From Opitutus sp. GAS368 (GTDB lineage Bacteria > Verrucomicrobiota > Verrucomicrobiia > Opitutales > Opitutaceae), in contig NZ_LT629735.1 of the NCBI RefSeq assembly GCF_900104925.1, positions 1,582,291 to 1,646,290 of the forward strand: DNA of 64,000 bases. Direction: 5' to 3'. Each line of letters starts with the position of its first letter. Within the stretch, counting starts at the first letter, position 1. Of the stretch, positions 1 to 8,147 are shown piece by piece. A program made the translations under genes and the position numbers. The notes under the pieces were generated by a model that saw nothing but the letters and a program-made list of their open reading frames with translations, did no database searches and was not told the origin of the DNA.

Positions 1-812
1 AGGATGGCGAGCGGCCGGGTGAACTCCTTCCCCTTGAAGCTGATCGCGGTGAGCGTGCCCTGCTTCACTTCCTGCACGACGGTCGCATGCGGGACAATGG
101 CGACACCGTGGTCGATCTCGACGGCGCGCTTCACCGTCTCGATGTTGTCGAATTCCATTACCGGCGTGATCTCGAGCTTGTAGTCGCGGAAAATCTGGTC
201 GACGGCCTTGCGGGTCGGGATGTCGGGATCGAAGCCGATGAACTTGTGGCCGGCCAGCGCCTTGATGTCCACGTCGCCGACCTGCGCCAGCGGATGCTGG
301 GGGTGGGTGATCAGCACCAGGGTGTCATTGCGGAAGGGAATGTTCTCGATCTGCCGGATGCGCTGCGGGAAGGCGACGAGGCCGAAATCGACCGAGTTAT
401 GCAGGATATCCTCGTAGACCAGGTTGGAGCGGCGGTATTCGACCCGCACGTTGACCGAGGGGTAGTCGTGCAGGAATTTTTTGATGTAGGGCGGCAGCTC
501 GTGCAGGCCGATGGAATAGATGGTCGAGATCCGGATGGTGCCGCTGATGACCTTTTTCATCTCCTGCAGCTCGCTCTCCAGCTTCTCATAGACGTGCAGG
601 ATTTCCTTGGCCGCCTCGTAAATCCGCTGCCCCTCGCGGGTCAGGTTGAACTGCTTCTGGCTCCGGTCGATCATCAGCGTCTTGAAATTCCGTTCCATGG
701 ACCGGGCCTGCTGGCTGACCGCCGACTGCGTGATGCCGTTCAACTTCGCGGCCTTGGAGAAACTCTTGGTTTCGACCAGATCGGCGAAGATTTTGAAGTT
801 TTCGATTTGCAT
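1..812 (-). CDS. LysR-family transcriptional regulator (3' end cut by window edge)
   Basis: DNA-binding regulator of the LysR family. About 270 residues are visible; the C-terminal end lies beyond the window start. The N-terminal winged helix-turn-helix is clear (FADLVETKSFSKAAKLNGIT, then QSAVSQQ), followed by the linker helix and the periplasmic-binding-like effector domain. The effector half contains GTIRISTIYSIG and DFGLVAFPQR, similar to CysB/CbbR/YeiE-type regulators, but the ligand cannot be read from sequence. The start is the ATG before QIENFKIF. It is divergent from the YggS-type gene, with a LysR-like dyad between the two. Confidence 0.9.
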   Translation of the reverse strand, partial: MQIENFKIFADLVETKSFSKAAKLNGITQSAVSQQARSMERNFKTLMIDRSQKQFNLTREGQRIYEAAKEILHVYEKLESELQEMKKVISGTIRISTIYSIGLHELPPYIKKFLHDYPSVNVRVEYRRSNLVYEDILHNSVDFGLVAFPQRIRQIENIPFRNDTLVLITHPQHPLAQVGDVDIKALAGHKFIGFDPDIPTRKAVDQIFRDYKLEITPVMEFDNIETVKRAVEIDHGVAIVPHATVVQEVKQGTLTAISFKGKEFTRPLAI

Positions 813-836
813 GCGGCCTTTAGGATTGGGTTCAGC

Positions 837-851
837 ATAAACAATGCTTAT
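837..851. promoter_or_regulatory. Candidate LysR-type binding dyad
   Basis: The short gap between the divergent LysR gene and the YggS-type gene holds ATAA-N7-TTAT. This fits the T-N11-A interrupted palindrome bound by many LysR regulators. It lies 25 bp from the regulator start, where autoregulation would be expected. The match is short, so this is inference. Confidence 0.35.
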
Positions 852-882
852 CTGCAATCCACCCTAAAAGCTGCTGTCCTAG

Positions 883-1578
883 ATGTTTATCGATTACGAA
901 ACTTTCCGAATGCGCGCCGATGCCCTGCTCCATCGAATAGGGGAGCAATGCCGGGCGGCGGGTCGCAACCCCCGGGAAGTGACTCTTTTACCCGTGACCA
1001 AGACCCATCCCGCCGCCGCCGCGGATTACGCCGCGCGCTACGGTCTGGCCGCGGTCGGGGAAAATCGCGTGCAGGAAGCCGCGGAAAAGCGCACCCAAAC
1101 CGCCGCCGCCGTGCGCTGGGAGCTCATCGGCCACTTGCAGTCCAACAAGGCGAAGCTGGCCGTCGAACATTTCGGCCGCATCCAGAGCGTCGACAGCGAA
1201 AAGCTCCTGAACGTCCTCGATCGCGCCGCCGGCGAACTCGGCCGCAAGCTGCCCGTCCTGCTGCAGATCAACGCCGGCAACGATCCGGCCAAGTTCGGGG
1301 CCGAGCCCGCGGACGCCCCCCGCCTGCTCGAACTCGCCCTGACCAAGGCGCACCTGCAGGTCGAAGGCCTGATGACCATCGCGCCGCTCTCCGATGATCC
1401 CGCCGTGGCGCGCCGCACCTTCGCCCATCTCCGGACGATCCGCGACCAGCTGGCCGCCCGCTCCGGCGTCCCGCTGCGGGAACTGTCCATGGGCATGAGC
1501 GGCGACCTTGATGCCGCCCTCGCCGAGGGCAGCACGCTGGTGCGGATCGGTTCCGCCCTTTACGGGCCGCGCGATTAG
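883..1578 (+). CDS. YggS-family pyridoxal-phosphate homeostasis protein
   Basis: Cytosolic PLP-binding protein of the YggS/PROSC family, a single TIM-barrel protein that buffers PLP and affects amino-acid and keto-acid balance; no enzyme reaction is firmly known. The Schiff-base lysine is K40 in LLPVTKTHP. The family blocks AVGENRVQEA, WELIGHLQSNK, LLQINAGND and LSMGMSGDLDAALAEGST are all present. At 231 aa it is normal for the family. It stands as a single gene, divergent from the LysR regulator. Confidence 0.93.
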   Translation: MFIDYETFRMRADALLHRIGEQCRAAGRNPREVTLLPVTKTHPAAAADYAARYGLAAVGENRVQEAAEKRTQTAAAVRWELIGHLQSNKAKLAVEHFGRIQSVDSEKLLNVLDRAAGELGRKLPVLLQINAGNDPAKFGAEPADAPRLLELALTKAHLQVEGLMTIAPLSDDPAVARRTFAHLRTIRDQLAARSGVPLRELSMGMSGDLDAALAEGSTLVRIGSALYGPRD

Positions 1579-1661
1579 TTCCCGCGACACCAGCAAAATC
1601 TTACGGCCCGTGAAAACTTTCCTCGTTGCGCTGCGGCCGGAAGCAACTTGGCTGCTCTTCC

Positions 1662-2531
1662 GTGGAAGCGAAAAAATTCACGGCCGCGCAGCGAAAAGCC
1701 CTGGAGGCGCTGCTGGATGATCCCTCCCCCGCGGTGCGCGCCGCCCTCCTCGCGCAGTTCGCCCGGCACGGCCGCGAAAGCGTCGATCTGCTCCGTTCCT
1801 TCACCAGCCAGTCCAACCGCGTGCTGGCCCTGCATGCCGCCTCCTATCTGCGCGAGCTGAATTTCTCCGACCCGGTCACGGAGTTCCGCGGTTTCATCCG
1901 CTCACTCAACTACGAACTGGAGACGGGGGCGCTGCTGCTCAGTCGCACCGTCAATCCCGACGTCGACATCGGCGCCTGCTGCACGCAGCTGGACGCGATG
2001 GCCGCCCGCTGCCGGCAGCTGATCGCCGAACCCGCCACCGCCCGCGAGAAATGCCGCGTGCTGAACCGCGTCCTGTTCCACGAATACGGCCTGCGCGGCA
2101 ACACCGACCATTACACCGACCCGCTCAACAGCTACCTCGACCAGGTCCTGGTCCGCCGCAAGGGCATCCCGATCTCACTTTCCATCGTCTACCTGCTGGT
2201 GGCGGAGCGCGCGGGGCTGAACCTCTCGGCGGTCGGCCTGCCCGGTCACTTCATGGTCGGTTGCTACGAGGAACACGTGCCGTTCTTCATCGACCCGTTC
2301 AACGCCGGGGTCTTCCTGAACGCCGGCGAGGTCTTCGCGTTGCTTCGCTCGGGCAGCGTCCACGCTTCCGTCTCCGACCTGGCCCCGACCCCGGTGCGCG
2401 AGGTGCTGTGCCGCTGCTGCCGCAATCTCGTCAACCACTACACCGCCGCGAGCGAACCGGAGCGCGCGCGGCTGTTCGCCGAGTTTGTCGCCGAGTTCGA
2501 GTCGACCCACGAGCGGCACGCGCAGCCGTAA
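1662..2531 (+). CDS. SirB1-family transglutaminase-like protein
   Basis: Protein of the SirB1 / transglutaminase-like family, whose role is not well defined. The core contains LNRVLFHEYGLRGN, then RRKGIPISLSIVYLLVAERA, LSAVGLPGHFMVG and FFIDPFNAG, the conserved blocks of the family. The family's catalytic cysteine is not obvious: the usual position in GIPISL is serine-rich. The N-terminal ~70 residues look like alpha-helical HEAT-type repeats. I chose the GTG before EAKKFTAAQRK; an in-frame TTG 36 bp upstream gives an unlikely extension. About 289 aa. Confidence 0.8.
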   Translation: MEAKKFTAAQRKALEALLDDPSPAVRAALLAQFARHGRESVDLLRSFTSQSNRVLALHAASYLRELNFSDPVTEFRGFIRSLNYELETGALLLSRTVNPDVDIGACCTQLDAMAARCRQLIAEPATAREKCRVLNRVLFHEYGLRGNTDHYTDPLNSYLDQVLVRRKGIPISLSIVYLLVAERAGLNLSAVGLPGHFMVGCYEEHVPFFIDPFNAGVFLNAGEVFALLRSGSVHASVSDLAPTPVREVLCRCCRNLVNHYTAASEPERARLFAEFVAEFESTHERHAQP

Positions 2532-2672
2532 AGGCGGCCGGTTTAAAAAGCCCGGGCGCTTCGCGCCTGCCGGGTGAGATCAGTTCGCTCTGTCGGGGTT
2601 CGTGCCCGTCGTCCTCCGGTTTAAAATCGGGCTCGTTCTCCGCGGGGAAACGGGCTTTGCTCCGGCCGCTTG

Positions 2673-3590
2673 ATGAGCGCCGTTGCCGAATCCATCCATA
2701 CCCTGGCCGACCTGGAAGCCTGGTCCTTTCCCGGCACGGCTCTGGCCGTCATCGGCCGGCCGGTCGCGCACTCGCTCAGTCCGGCGATCCACAATGCCGC
2801 CCTGGCCGAGCTCGCGCAGGCGCAGCCCAAGTATGCGGACTGGCATTACTTCAAGTTCGACATCGCCCCGGCGGAACTTCCGCGCGCCCTCTCCCTTTTC
2901 CATAAGAACCGGTTCCATGGCCTCAACCTGACCGTGCCGCACAAGTCGCTCGCGGTGGAGCACCTGGTCACCAGTGACGCCTTTGTCCGGGCCGCGGGGG
3001 CGGCCAACACGCTCACCTACTCCGAATCCGGCTGGCGCGGGGCCAACACCGACGGCTACGGCCTCACCACCGCCCTGCGGGAGGACCTGCGCGCCGAGCT
3101 GGCCGGCGCCCACATCATCCTGCTCGGGGCCGGCGGGGCGGCGCGGGGCGCCGCGGTTGAGTGCCTGCGGGCCCGTTGTGCGTCGCTCTGGATTGGCAAC
3201 CGCACCGCGGCGACCCTGGACGCGCTGCTGCTCAACCTCCAGATGTTCGCGGGCGAATCGGTCGTGCGCGGCTTCACCCTGGCCAATCCGCCGCCCGGCC
3301 TGCCCGCGGGCGCCACGGTGATCAACGCCACCTCGCTCGGACTCGCCCCCACCGATGCTCCGCCCCTCGACTTGAAAAAAATCCCCGCTCCCGCCCGGGT
3401 CTACGACATGATTTACCGCCCGCCTCAAACCACCCTGCTGCGTCAGGCCGCCGAACTGGGCCTCCCCCACGCCAACGGCCTTTCGATGCTGATCCACCAA
3501 GGCGCCCGCTCCCTCGAGATCTGGACCGGCGGGACCGTGCCCGTGCCGGTCATGCAGGCCGCAGCCCGGGCCGCGCTCAACCCGGCCTGA
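2673..3590 (+). CDS. aroE: Shikimate dehydrogenase
   Basis: Reduces 3-dehydroshikimate to shikimate with NADPH in aromatic amino-acid synthesis. Substrate-site residues are visible: SLSP at 34-37, catalytic K91 in NLTVPHK, and D127 in GANTDGYG. The NADP-binding Rossmann loop is GAGGAARGAA near residue 145. Length (305 aa) is slightly above the usual ~275 because of a short N-terminal extension. The stop is 2 nt before the prepilin peptidase start, so the two are probably cotranscribed. Another shikimate-pathway gene, DAHP synthase, lies 2.3 kb downstream in a separate unit. Confidence 0.95.
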   Translation: MSAVAESIHTLADLEAWSFPGTALAVIGRPVAHSLSPAIHNAALAELAQAQPKYADWHYFKFDIAPAELPRALSLFHKNRFHGLNLTVPHKSLAVEHLVTSDAFVRAAGAANTLTYSESGWRGANTDGYGLTTALREDLRAELAGAHIILLGAGGAARGAAVECLRARCASLWIGNRTAATLDALLLNLQMFAGESVVRGFTLANPPPGLPAGATVINATSLGLAPTDAPPLDLKKIPAPARVYDMIYRPPQTTLLRQAAELGLPHANGLSMLIHQGARSLEIWTGGTVPVPVMQAAARAALNPA

Positions 3591-3592
3591 AC

Positions 3593-4501
3593 ATGGAAGT
3601 CTACCAAGAAGCCGCCAAGCTCTTCCCCTGGCTCTACCCGTTGTTCATCGCCGTCGTCGGCGCCTGCGTGGGCAGTTTTCTCAATGTCTGCATTTATCGC
3701 ATCCCGCAGAACGAGTCCGTGATCTCCCCGCCGTCGCACTGCGGCTGCGGCAAACCCATCGCCTGGCATGACAACATCCCGGTGCTGAGCTGGCTCCTGC
3801 TGCGCGGCCGGGCGCGATGCTGCGGCCGGCCCTTCAGTTTCCGCTACCCCGCGATCGAGTTGCTGACCGCCCTGCTCTTCCTCGCGTGCTGGCTGCTGTT
3901 CCCGGCTGGCAAGGCGGTCGCCGGCGCCGTGCTGTGCGCCATCGTGATCTGTGCCCTGTTCATCGATCTCGACCACATGATCATCCCGGATGTCTTTACG
4001 GTCTGGGGCGCCGCGACGGGCGTGTTGCTCTCGCTGCTGCTGCCCTCGCTGCACGGCCAGAGCCACGACTTCTTCGCCGTCGCCAGCCTGCGGTCCGGCC
4101 GGGACGCCCTGCTTGGCCTGTGCGTGGGTTCGGCGGTGGTGCTGTGGATCGCACTCTGGGCCGAAGCGATTTTGAAAAAAGAAGCGATGGGCTTCGGTGA
4201 CGTGAAATTCCTGGGCGCGCTCGGCACGTTCGTGGGCTGGAAGGGCGCGCTGTTCGGCATGTTCGGCGGCGCGATGCTCGGCTGCGCCTGGTTTGTCGCC
4301 GCGATGCTCTGGCAAAAGGCCACCGGCCGCGCTTCTCCGGTCGCGCCGCCCGCGGAAACCCCCGAGGGGCAGCCGGCGGAACTGGGCTTTGGCGTGCACG
4401 TGCCTTTCGGCCCCATGCTGGGCGTGGCCGCCCTGATCTATTTCTTCGGCGCCCACCGCTGGGTGGACGCCTATTTCGCGGAACTGTCGGGCTTGTTCTG
4501 A
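3593..4501 (+). CDS. Type IV prepilin peptidase / N-methyltransferase
   Basis: Inner-membrane aspartic protease that cleaves type IV prepilin or type II secretion pseudopilin leaders and methylates the new N-terminus. An N-terminal DiS_P_DiS domain is followed by the A24 peptidase domain. Catalytic aspartates are in FIDLDHMIIPD (about residue 125) and GFGDVK (D203). The cysteine cluster is HCGC plus RCCGR, tighter than the usual CxxC pairs. About eight membrane segments; 302 aa. No pilin gene is in the window. Its 3' end overlaps a small opposite-strand gene by 31 bp. Confidence 0.93.
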   Translation: MEVYQEAAKLFPWLYPLFIAVVGACVGSFLNVCIYRIPQNESVISPPSHCGCGKPIAWHDNIPVLSWLLLRGRARCCGRPFSFRYPAIELLTALLFLACWLLFPAGKAVAGAVLCAIVICALFIDLDHMIIPDVFTVWGAATGVLLSLLLPSLHGQSHDFFAVASLRSGRDALLGLCVGSAVVLWIALWAEAILKKEAMGFGDVKFLGALGTFVGWKGALFGMFGGAMLGCAWFVAAMLWQKATGRASPVAPPAETPEGQPAELGFGVHVPFGPMLGVAALIYFFGAHRWVDAYFAELSGLF

Positions 4502-4719
4502 GTTTCCGGGACGGGCGGTTGGAATTCCGGCGGCACCTCCCCGCTGCGGCCCTGCACCACCAATCGCAGCAGATAAGCCATCGCCGCCTCCCGTGTCTGT
4601 CCGCGCTCGGCGACGATTTGATCGGCGCGCTTGATCAACTGCCGCGCCATGGCGTCGGCTTGCTCAACGGTGGCGCCGAGCCCGCGGCAGAGCTTGGTCA
4701 GCTGGGCGAGCTCATCCAT
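4471..4719 (-). CDS. Small helical protein of unknown function
   Basis: An 82-residue, probably all-helical protein with a proline-rich C-terminal tail. I do not recognise a family. The preceding ygfZ-like gene overlaps its start by 8 bp on the same strand, which suggests translational coupling and a real gene. Its 3' end runs into the prepilin peptidase gene on the other strand. Codon use matches the neighbours. Function unknown. Confidence 0.6.
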   Translation of the reverse strand: MDELAQLTKLCRGLGATVEQADAMARQLIKRADQIVAERGQTREAAMAYLLRLVVQGRSGEVPPEFQPPVPETQNKPDSSAK

Positions 4720-5629
4720 GGCGATCGGCCGTAACGACGGTGGGGCCGCCCGGAACGAAGCTGAGCCCGGCGTCTGGATTGAAATTGATCAGCGAGAGCA
4801 TGGCCAACGCGACAAACTCCTCGCCGCGACTGGCGACCGAGCGGAGCTCGCCCGCTTTCTTCTCTCTTTGGAAAAGTGCCGCCAGCGAGGCCGGCGCCGC
4901 CCCGCGTCCGCGCACGACGTGCAGCCGGCGCCGCACCTGTCCCAGGTTTTTCAACCGGGCCATGACTTCCTGCCCGAGGTAGCAACCCTTCGTGTAGGAC
5001 AGCGCCGAGTCCTCCAGGCCGCCCTCGTTCGGCAGATCGCCCGGCCCCAAGTCCGTCGGCACAGAGGGAATCCCCGCCGAGATCCGGGCAAATTCGATTT
5101 CAGCGGCGGCCGCTTCAATCGCGCCCTGCGCCACGAACTGCCGGCGAATTTCCGTGATGACCCTTTCCGGTCCGAGCAGCTCGAAACTCTCCCGCGGCAA
5201 CCGCTGCCCGCCATAGACCAGGATCTCACCCTGGCGCCCAAAGCGACCCGGCGCGGGCACTTCACCCAGCAGATGTCGGACGATTGTCGCGCTCCCTGGT
5301 CCGCTGAGTAACAGCCCTTGCGCGGTGGCTGTTTCGTCGGTCAGCACCACATCGTCCGCGACGATATAGTCCTCAAGCCGCTGCCGAATGACCGCCACCG
5401 GTGAATGCGCGCTGGTCATGAGGAATTCCTTTTCGCCCATTCTCAGCACGTGGCTGTCGGCCAGAATTTTTCCCTTCTGGTTAAGCCAGAGCCCGTAGGT
5501 CGCGCGGCCCGGCGGTTGTCGCAAGTCATTGGTGAATTGCCCCTGGAGAAAACCAAAGGCGTCCTCCCCCGTGACTCTTAGCCGGGTTTCGGGGTGATAT
5601 CCGAAGAGGGTTGCCGTAGAGGAAATCAT
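4712..5629 (-). CDS. ygfZ: YgfZ/GcvT-like folate-binding protein
   Basis: Folate-dependent protein that helps maintain Fe-S enzymes, related to the glycine-cleavage T protein. The diagnostic signature KGCYLGQEVMARLKNLGQ is intact near residues 214-231, including the family cysteine. The N-terminal half has GEDAFGFLQGQFTNDLR, typical of the aminomethyltransferase fold. 305 aa, normal. It heads a two-gene minus-strand unit with the small protein. Upstream DNA is AT-rich and holds a divergent promoter. Confidence 0.9.
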   Translation of the reverse strand: MISSTATLFGYHPETRLRVTGEDAFGFLQGQFTNDLRQPPGRATYGLWLNQKGKILADSHVLRMGEKEFLMTSAHSPVAVIRQRLEDYIVADDVVLTDETATAQGLLLSGPGSATIVRHLLGEVPAPGRFGRQGEILVYGGQRLPRESFELLGPERVITEIRRQFVAQGAIEAAAAEIEFARISAGIPSVPTDLGPGDLPNEGGLEDSALSYTKGCYLGQEVMARLKNLGQVRRRLHVVRGRGAAPASLAALFQREKKAGELRSVASRGEEFVALAMLSLINFNPDAGLSFVPGGPTVVTADRHG

Positions 5630-5665
5630 ATTTTTGTATTACTTAAGTATCTGGTTTTGAGTATA

Positions 5666-5693
5666 TTGACACAGAATTTAAGAAACTTATGAT
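5666..5693 (+). promoter_or_regulatory. Strong sigma-70-type promoter
   Basis: A perfect TTGACA -35 box is separated by 16 bp from a TATGAT -10 box, in an AT-rich stretch that stands out from the high-GC surroundings. Transcription would start near 5700 and run toward DAHP synthase. This is the clearest housekeeping promoter seen in the window. Confidence 0.7.
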
Positions 5694-5699
5694 CTTCTG

Positions 5700-5772
5700 G
5701 TTGACGAACGCATGGAACGAGGTAGAAGTATGTCAGTCAACTAACACTTCTCCCCGCCTAGCGGGGAGTTTT
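5700..5772 (+). ncRNA. Candidate small RNA or attenuated leader with its own terminator
   Basis: The predicted transcript is about 73 nt. It ends in an 8-bp GC hairpin (CTCCCCGC, 3-nt loop, GCGGGGAG) followed by TTTT, an intrinsic terminator. Upstream, GTTGAC (5700-5705) can pair with GTCAAC (5736-5741), and AGAAGT can pair with ACTTCT (5746-5751), which touches the terminator stem and could give alternative folds. A mini-ORF, ATG GAA CGA ... GTC AAC TAA (5712-5744), encodes MERGRSMSVN. It could be a standalone sRNA or a leader controlling the DAHP synthase gene. Confidence 0.5.
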
Positions 5773-5792
5773 GGGGTAACTAAGAAAGCAAT

Positions 5793-5832
5793 GGCCGGTC
5801 GCTTAGGGGTAGGCGACCGGCCTTTTCTTTGC
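5793..5832 (+). terminator. Second intrinsic terminator before DAHP synthase
   Basis: A perfect 10-bp stem, GGCCGGTCGC with GCGACCGGCC, encloses a 10-nt loop and is followed by TTTTCTTT. It lies 20 bp after the first terminator and about 65 bp before the DAHP synthase start. Confidence 0.75.
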
Positions 5833-5896
5833 CTAAGTTCGTAGCACACAGCAAGGACTTGATCCTCGCCGCCCGGCCGCCCCAAGCTGGCCCTTC

Positions 5897-6952
5897 ATGC
5901 AGAAGACTTCCGACATCAATGTCGTCGAGACCCGCGCCCTGCCCTCGCCCGCCGCGCTGCTCGCGGAATTGCCCAAGACCGAGGCCCAGGCCGAATTCGT
6001 CACCCGCACCCGCCGCGACATCCACCGGGTGATCTTCACCGACGACCGGCGCTTCCTGCTGGTCATCGGCCCGTGCTCCATCCACGACCTGGCCGCGGGC
6101 CGCGATTACGCGCGCCGGCTCGCCGCGCTGGCCCGCGAGGTGAACAACCGCGTGTTGATCGTCATGCGCGTCTATTTCGAGAAACCGCGCACAACGGTCG
6201 GCTGGAAAGGGCTCGTGATGGACCCGCATCTCGACGGCTCGCATGACATCGCCACCGGCCTGCGGCTCGCCCGCACCTTTCTGCGCGACGTGCTCGACCT
6301 CGGCCTGCCCACGGCGACCGAGCTGCTCGACCCCATCACGCCGCAATACATCGCCGACCTGATCTGCTGGTCCGCCATCGGCGCCCGCACGGCGGAATCG
6401 CAGACGCACCGGCAGATGGCCTCCGGCCTTTCCATGCCGCTCGGCTTCAAGAACGGCACCGACGGCTCCATCGCCACCGCGATCAACGCCATCAAGGCCG
6501 CAGCCCAGCCCCACACCTTCCTCGGGATCAACCTCGACGGCTCGGCCTCCGCCATCGTCACCCGCGGCAATCCCGACTGCCACGTCGTCCTCCGCGGTGG
6601 CGGCACCGGCCCCAACTACTCGCCCGCGCACATCGCCCAGACCGAGCAGCTGCTCGCGAAGGCCGGCCTGATGAAGTCCATCCTCGTCGACTGCTCGCAC
6701 GACAACTCCGCCAAACAGCCCGAGCGCCAGCCCGAGGTCATGCGCGAACTGCTCGGCCAGATCGCCGCGGGCAGCAGCTCGATCATGGGCGCCATGATCG
6801 AGAGCAATCTCGGCGCCGGCAACCAGGCCTTCCCCCAACCCAAGGACCGGCTGCGTTATGGCGTCTCGATCACCGATGCCTGCATCGACTGGCCGACGAC
6901 GGAGGCCTTGGTGCGCGAAATCCACACCGCCCTCGCCCCCCGCTTCAAGTGA
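5897..6952 (+). CDS. 3-deoxy-7-phosphoheptulonate (DAHP) synthase, class I
   Basis: First step of the shikimate pathway: condenses phosphoenolpyruvate with erythrose 4-phosphate. Matches the AroF/G/H type: IGPCSIHD, MRVYFEKPRTTVGWKG, TATELLDPITPQY, GFKNGTDG, HVVLRGGGTGPNY, LVDCSHDNSAKQ and IMGAMIESNLGAGNQ, which cover the metal and substrate ligands. 351 aa, normal. Which aromatic amino acid inhibits it cannot be told. Expression may be controlled by the leader and two terminators upstream. Confidence 0.96.
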   Translation: MQKTSDINVVETRALPSPAALLAELPKTEAQAEFVTRTRRDIHRVIFTDDRRFLLVIGPCSIHDLAAGRDYARRLAALAREVNNRVLIVMRVYFEKPRTTVGWKGLVMDPHLDGSHDIATGLRLARTFLRDVLDLGLPTATELLDPITPQYIADLICWSAIGARTAESQTHRQMASGLSMPLGFKNGTDGSIATAINAIKAAAQPHTFLGINLDGSASAIVTRGNPDCHVVLRGGGTGPNYSPAHIAQTEQLLAKAGLMKSILVDCSHDNSAKQPERQPEVMRELLGQIAAGSSSIMGAMIESNLGAGNQAFPQPKDRLRYGVSITDACIDWPTTEALVREIHTALAPRFK

Positions 6953-7039
6953 TAGCGGCCAGAACCGCGCCTGATTTCCCGGCCTGAAGAAAAATTCACG
7001 TGGATTCGCGCCGCCGGCCGGCTTAACCTGCCCGCTTCT

Positions 7040-8023
7040 ATGAAAACCCCCATCCGTGTTGCAGTCACCGGTGCCGCCGGCCAGATCGGTTACTCGCTCC
7101 TTTTCCGCATCGCGTCCGGCGCCATGTTCGGCCCCGATCAACCCGTCATCCTGCAGCTGATCGAGGCTCCGATCGAGAAGGCCCTTAAGGCACTCGAGGG
7201 CGTCGCCATGGAACTCGACGACTGCGCCTTCCCGCTGCTCAAGGGCATCGTCCAGACCTCCGATGCTGCCGTCGGCTTCAAGGACGCCAACTGGTGCCTG
7301 CTCATCGGCGCCAAACCACGCGGGCCCGGCATGGAACGCGCCGACCTGCTCAAGGACAACGGCAGGATCTTCATCGAGCAGGGCAAGATCATCGACGCCG
7401 TCGCCGCGGCCGATGCGCGCGTCGCCGTCGTCGGCAATCCGGCCAACACGAACTGCATGATCGCCGCCTCACAGGCCAAGCGCCTCCCGGCCGAGCGTTT
7501 CACCGCGATGGTGCGCCTCGACCAGAACCGCGCGCAGACCCAGCTGGCCAGGAAGGCCGGCGTCGACCTCACCGCGGTGAAGGACATCTTCATCTACGGC
7601 AACCACAGCCCGACCATGTTCCCGGCGTTCGCCCACGCGACCATCAACGGCCAGCCGGCCACTTCCGTCATCACGGACCGCGCCTGGCTGCAGGGGCCCT
7701 TCTGCGAGACCGTCGGCAAGCGCGGCGCCGCCATCATCGCGGCCCGCGGCCTCTCGTCCGCCGCCTCCGCCGCCAACGCCCTCGTCGACCACGTCCGCTC
7801 GCTGGTCACGCCCGGTGCGATCCACTCGATCGCCGTGAAGAGCGAGGGCCGCTACGGCTTCGACGCCAACGTCTGGGCCGGCATGCCCGTGCGCACCACG
7901 ACGCCCGGTAGCTACGAGGTCATCACCAGCTACGCCATGGACGACTTCGCGAAGTCCAAGATCGCCGCGACCAACAAGGAGCTCGCCGAGGAGCGCGCCT
8001 TTGTGGCCGACCTGATAAAATAA
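7040..8023 (+). CDS. mdh: Malate dehydrogenase (NAD-dependent)
   Basis: TCA-cycle enzyme interconverting malate and oxaloacetate. The N-terminal NAD motif is [12 protein letters not shown]. The active site has [15 protein letters not shown] (substrate arginines), [22 protein letters not shown] and the catalytic histidine in [11 protein letters not shown]. 327 aa with this AAGQIGY pattern fits the cytosolic/Thermus-like MDH group. It is a single gene followed at once by an intrinsic terminator. Confidence 0.96.
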   Translation: MKTPIRVAVTGAAGQIGYSLLFRIASGAMFGPDQPVILQLIEAPIEKALKALEGVAMELDDCAFPLLKGIVQTSDAAVGFKDANWCLLIGAKPRGPGMERADLLKDNGRIFIEQGKIIDAVAAADARVAVVGNPANTNCMIAASQAKRLPAERFTAMVRLDQNRAQTQLARKAGVDLTAVKDIFIYGNHSPTMFPAFAHATINGQPATSVITDRAWLQGPFCETVGKRGAAIIAARGLSSAASAANALVDHVRSLVTPGAIHSIAVKSEGRYGFDANVWAGMPVRTTTPGSYEVITSYAMDDFAKSKIAATNKELAEERAFVADLIK

Positions 8024-8060
8024 TCGTTCTCGTTCTCCTAATAATCCTGCTCGTTCTCTC

Positions 8061-8088
8061 GGCGGCCCCTGCGGGCCGCCTTTCTTTT
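8061..8088 (+). terminator. Terminator after mdh
   Basis: Stem GGCGGCCC / GGGCCGCC with a 4-nt loop, then TTTCTTTT. It lies 38 bp after the malate dehydrogenase stop. Several TCGTTCTC-like heptamers sit between the stop codon and the stem. Confidence 0.8.
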
Positions 8089-8120
8089 GTAGGGGCGCCG
8101 CTCGTCGGCGCCCGCGGGCG
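8088..8120. repeat. Single REP-like half element
   Basis: Begins TGTAGGGGCGCC and folds as GGGCGCCG / CGGCGCCC. The TGTAGG start is shared with the paired palindromic elements elsewhere in the window, but here only one arm is present. Confidence 0.45.
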
Positions 8121-8147
8121 GCGTCAAGCACCACCCCTGCATCAAAT

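Noticed and set aside
5712-5744. Aromatic-amino-acid leader peptide of the Trp/Phe attenuation type
   Set aside because: The peptide MERGRSMSVN contains no Trp, Tyr or Phe codons.
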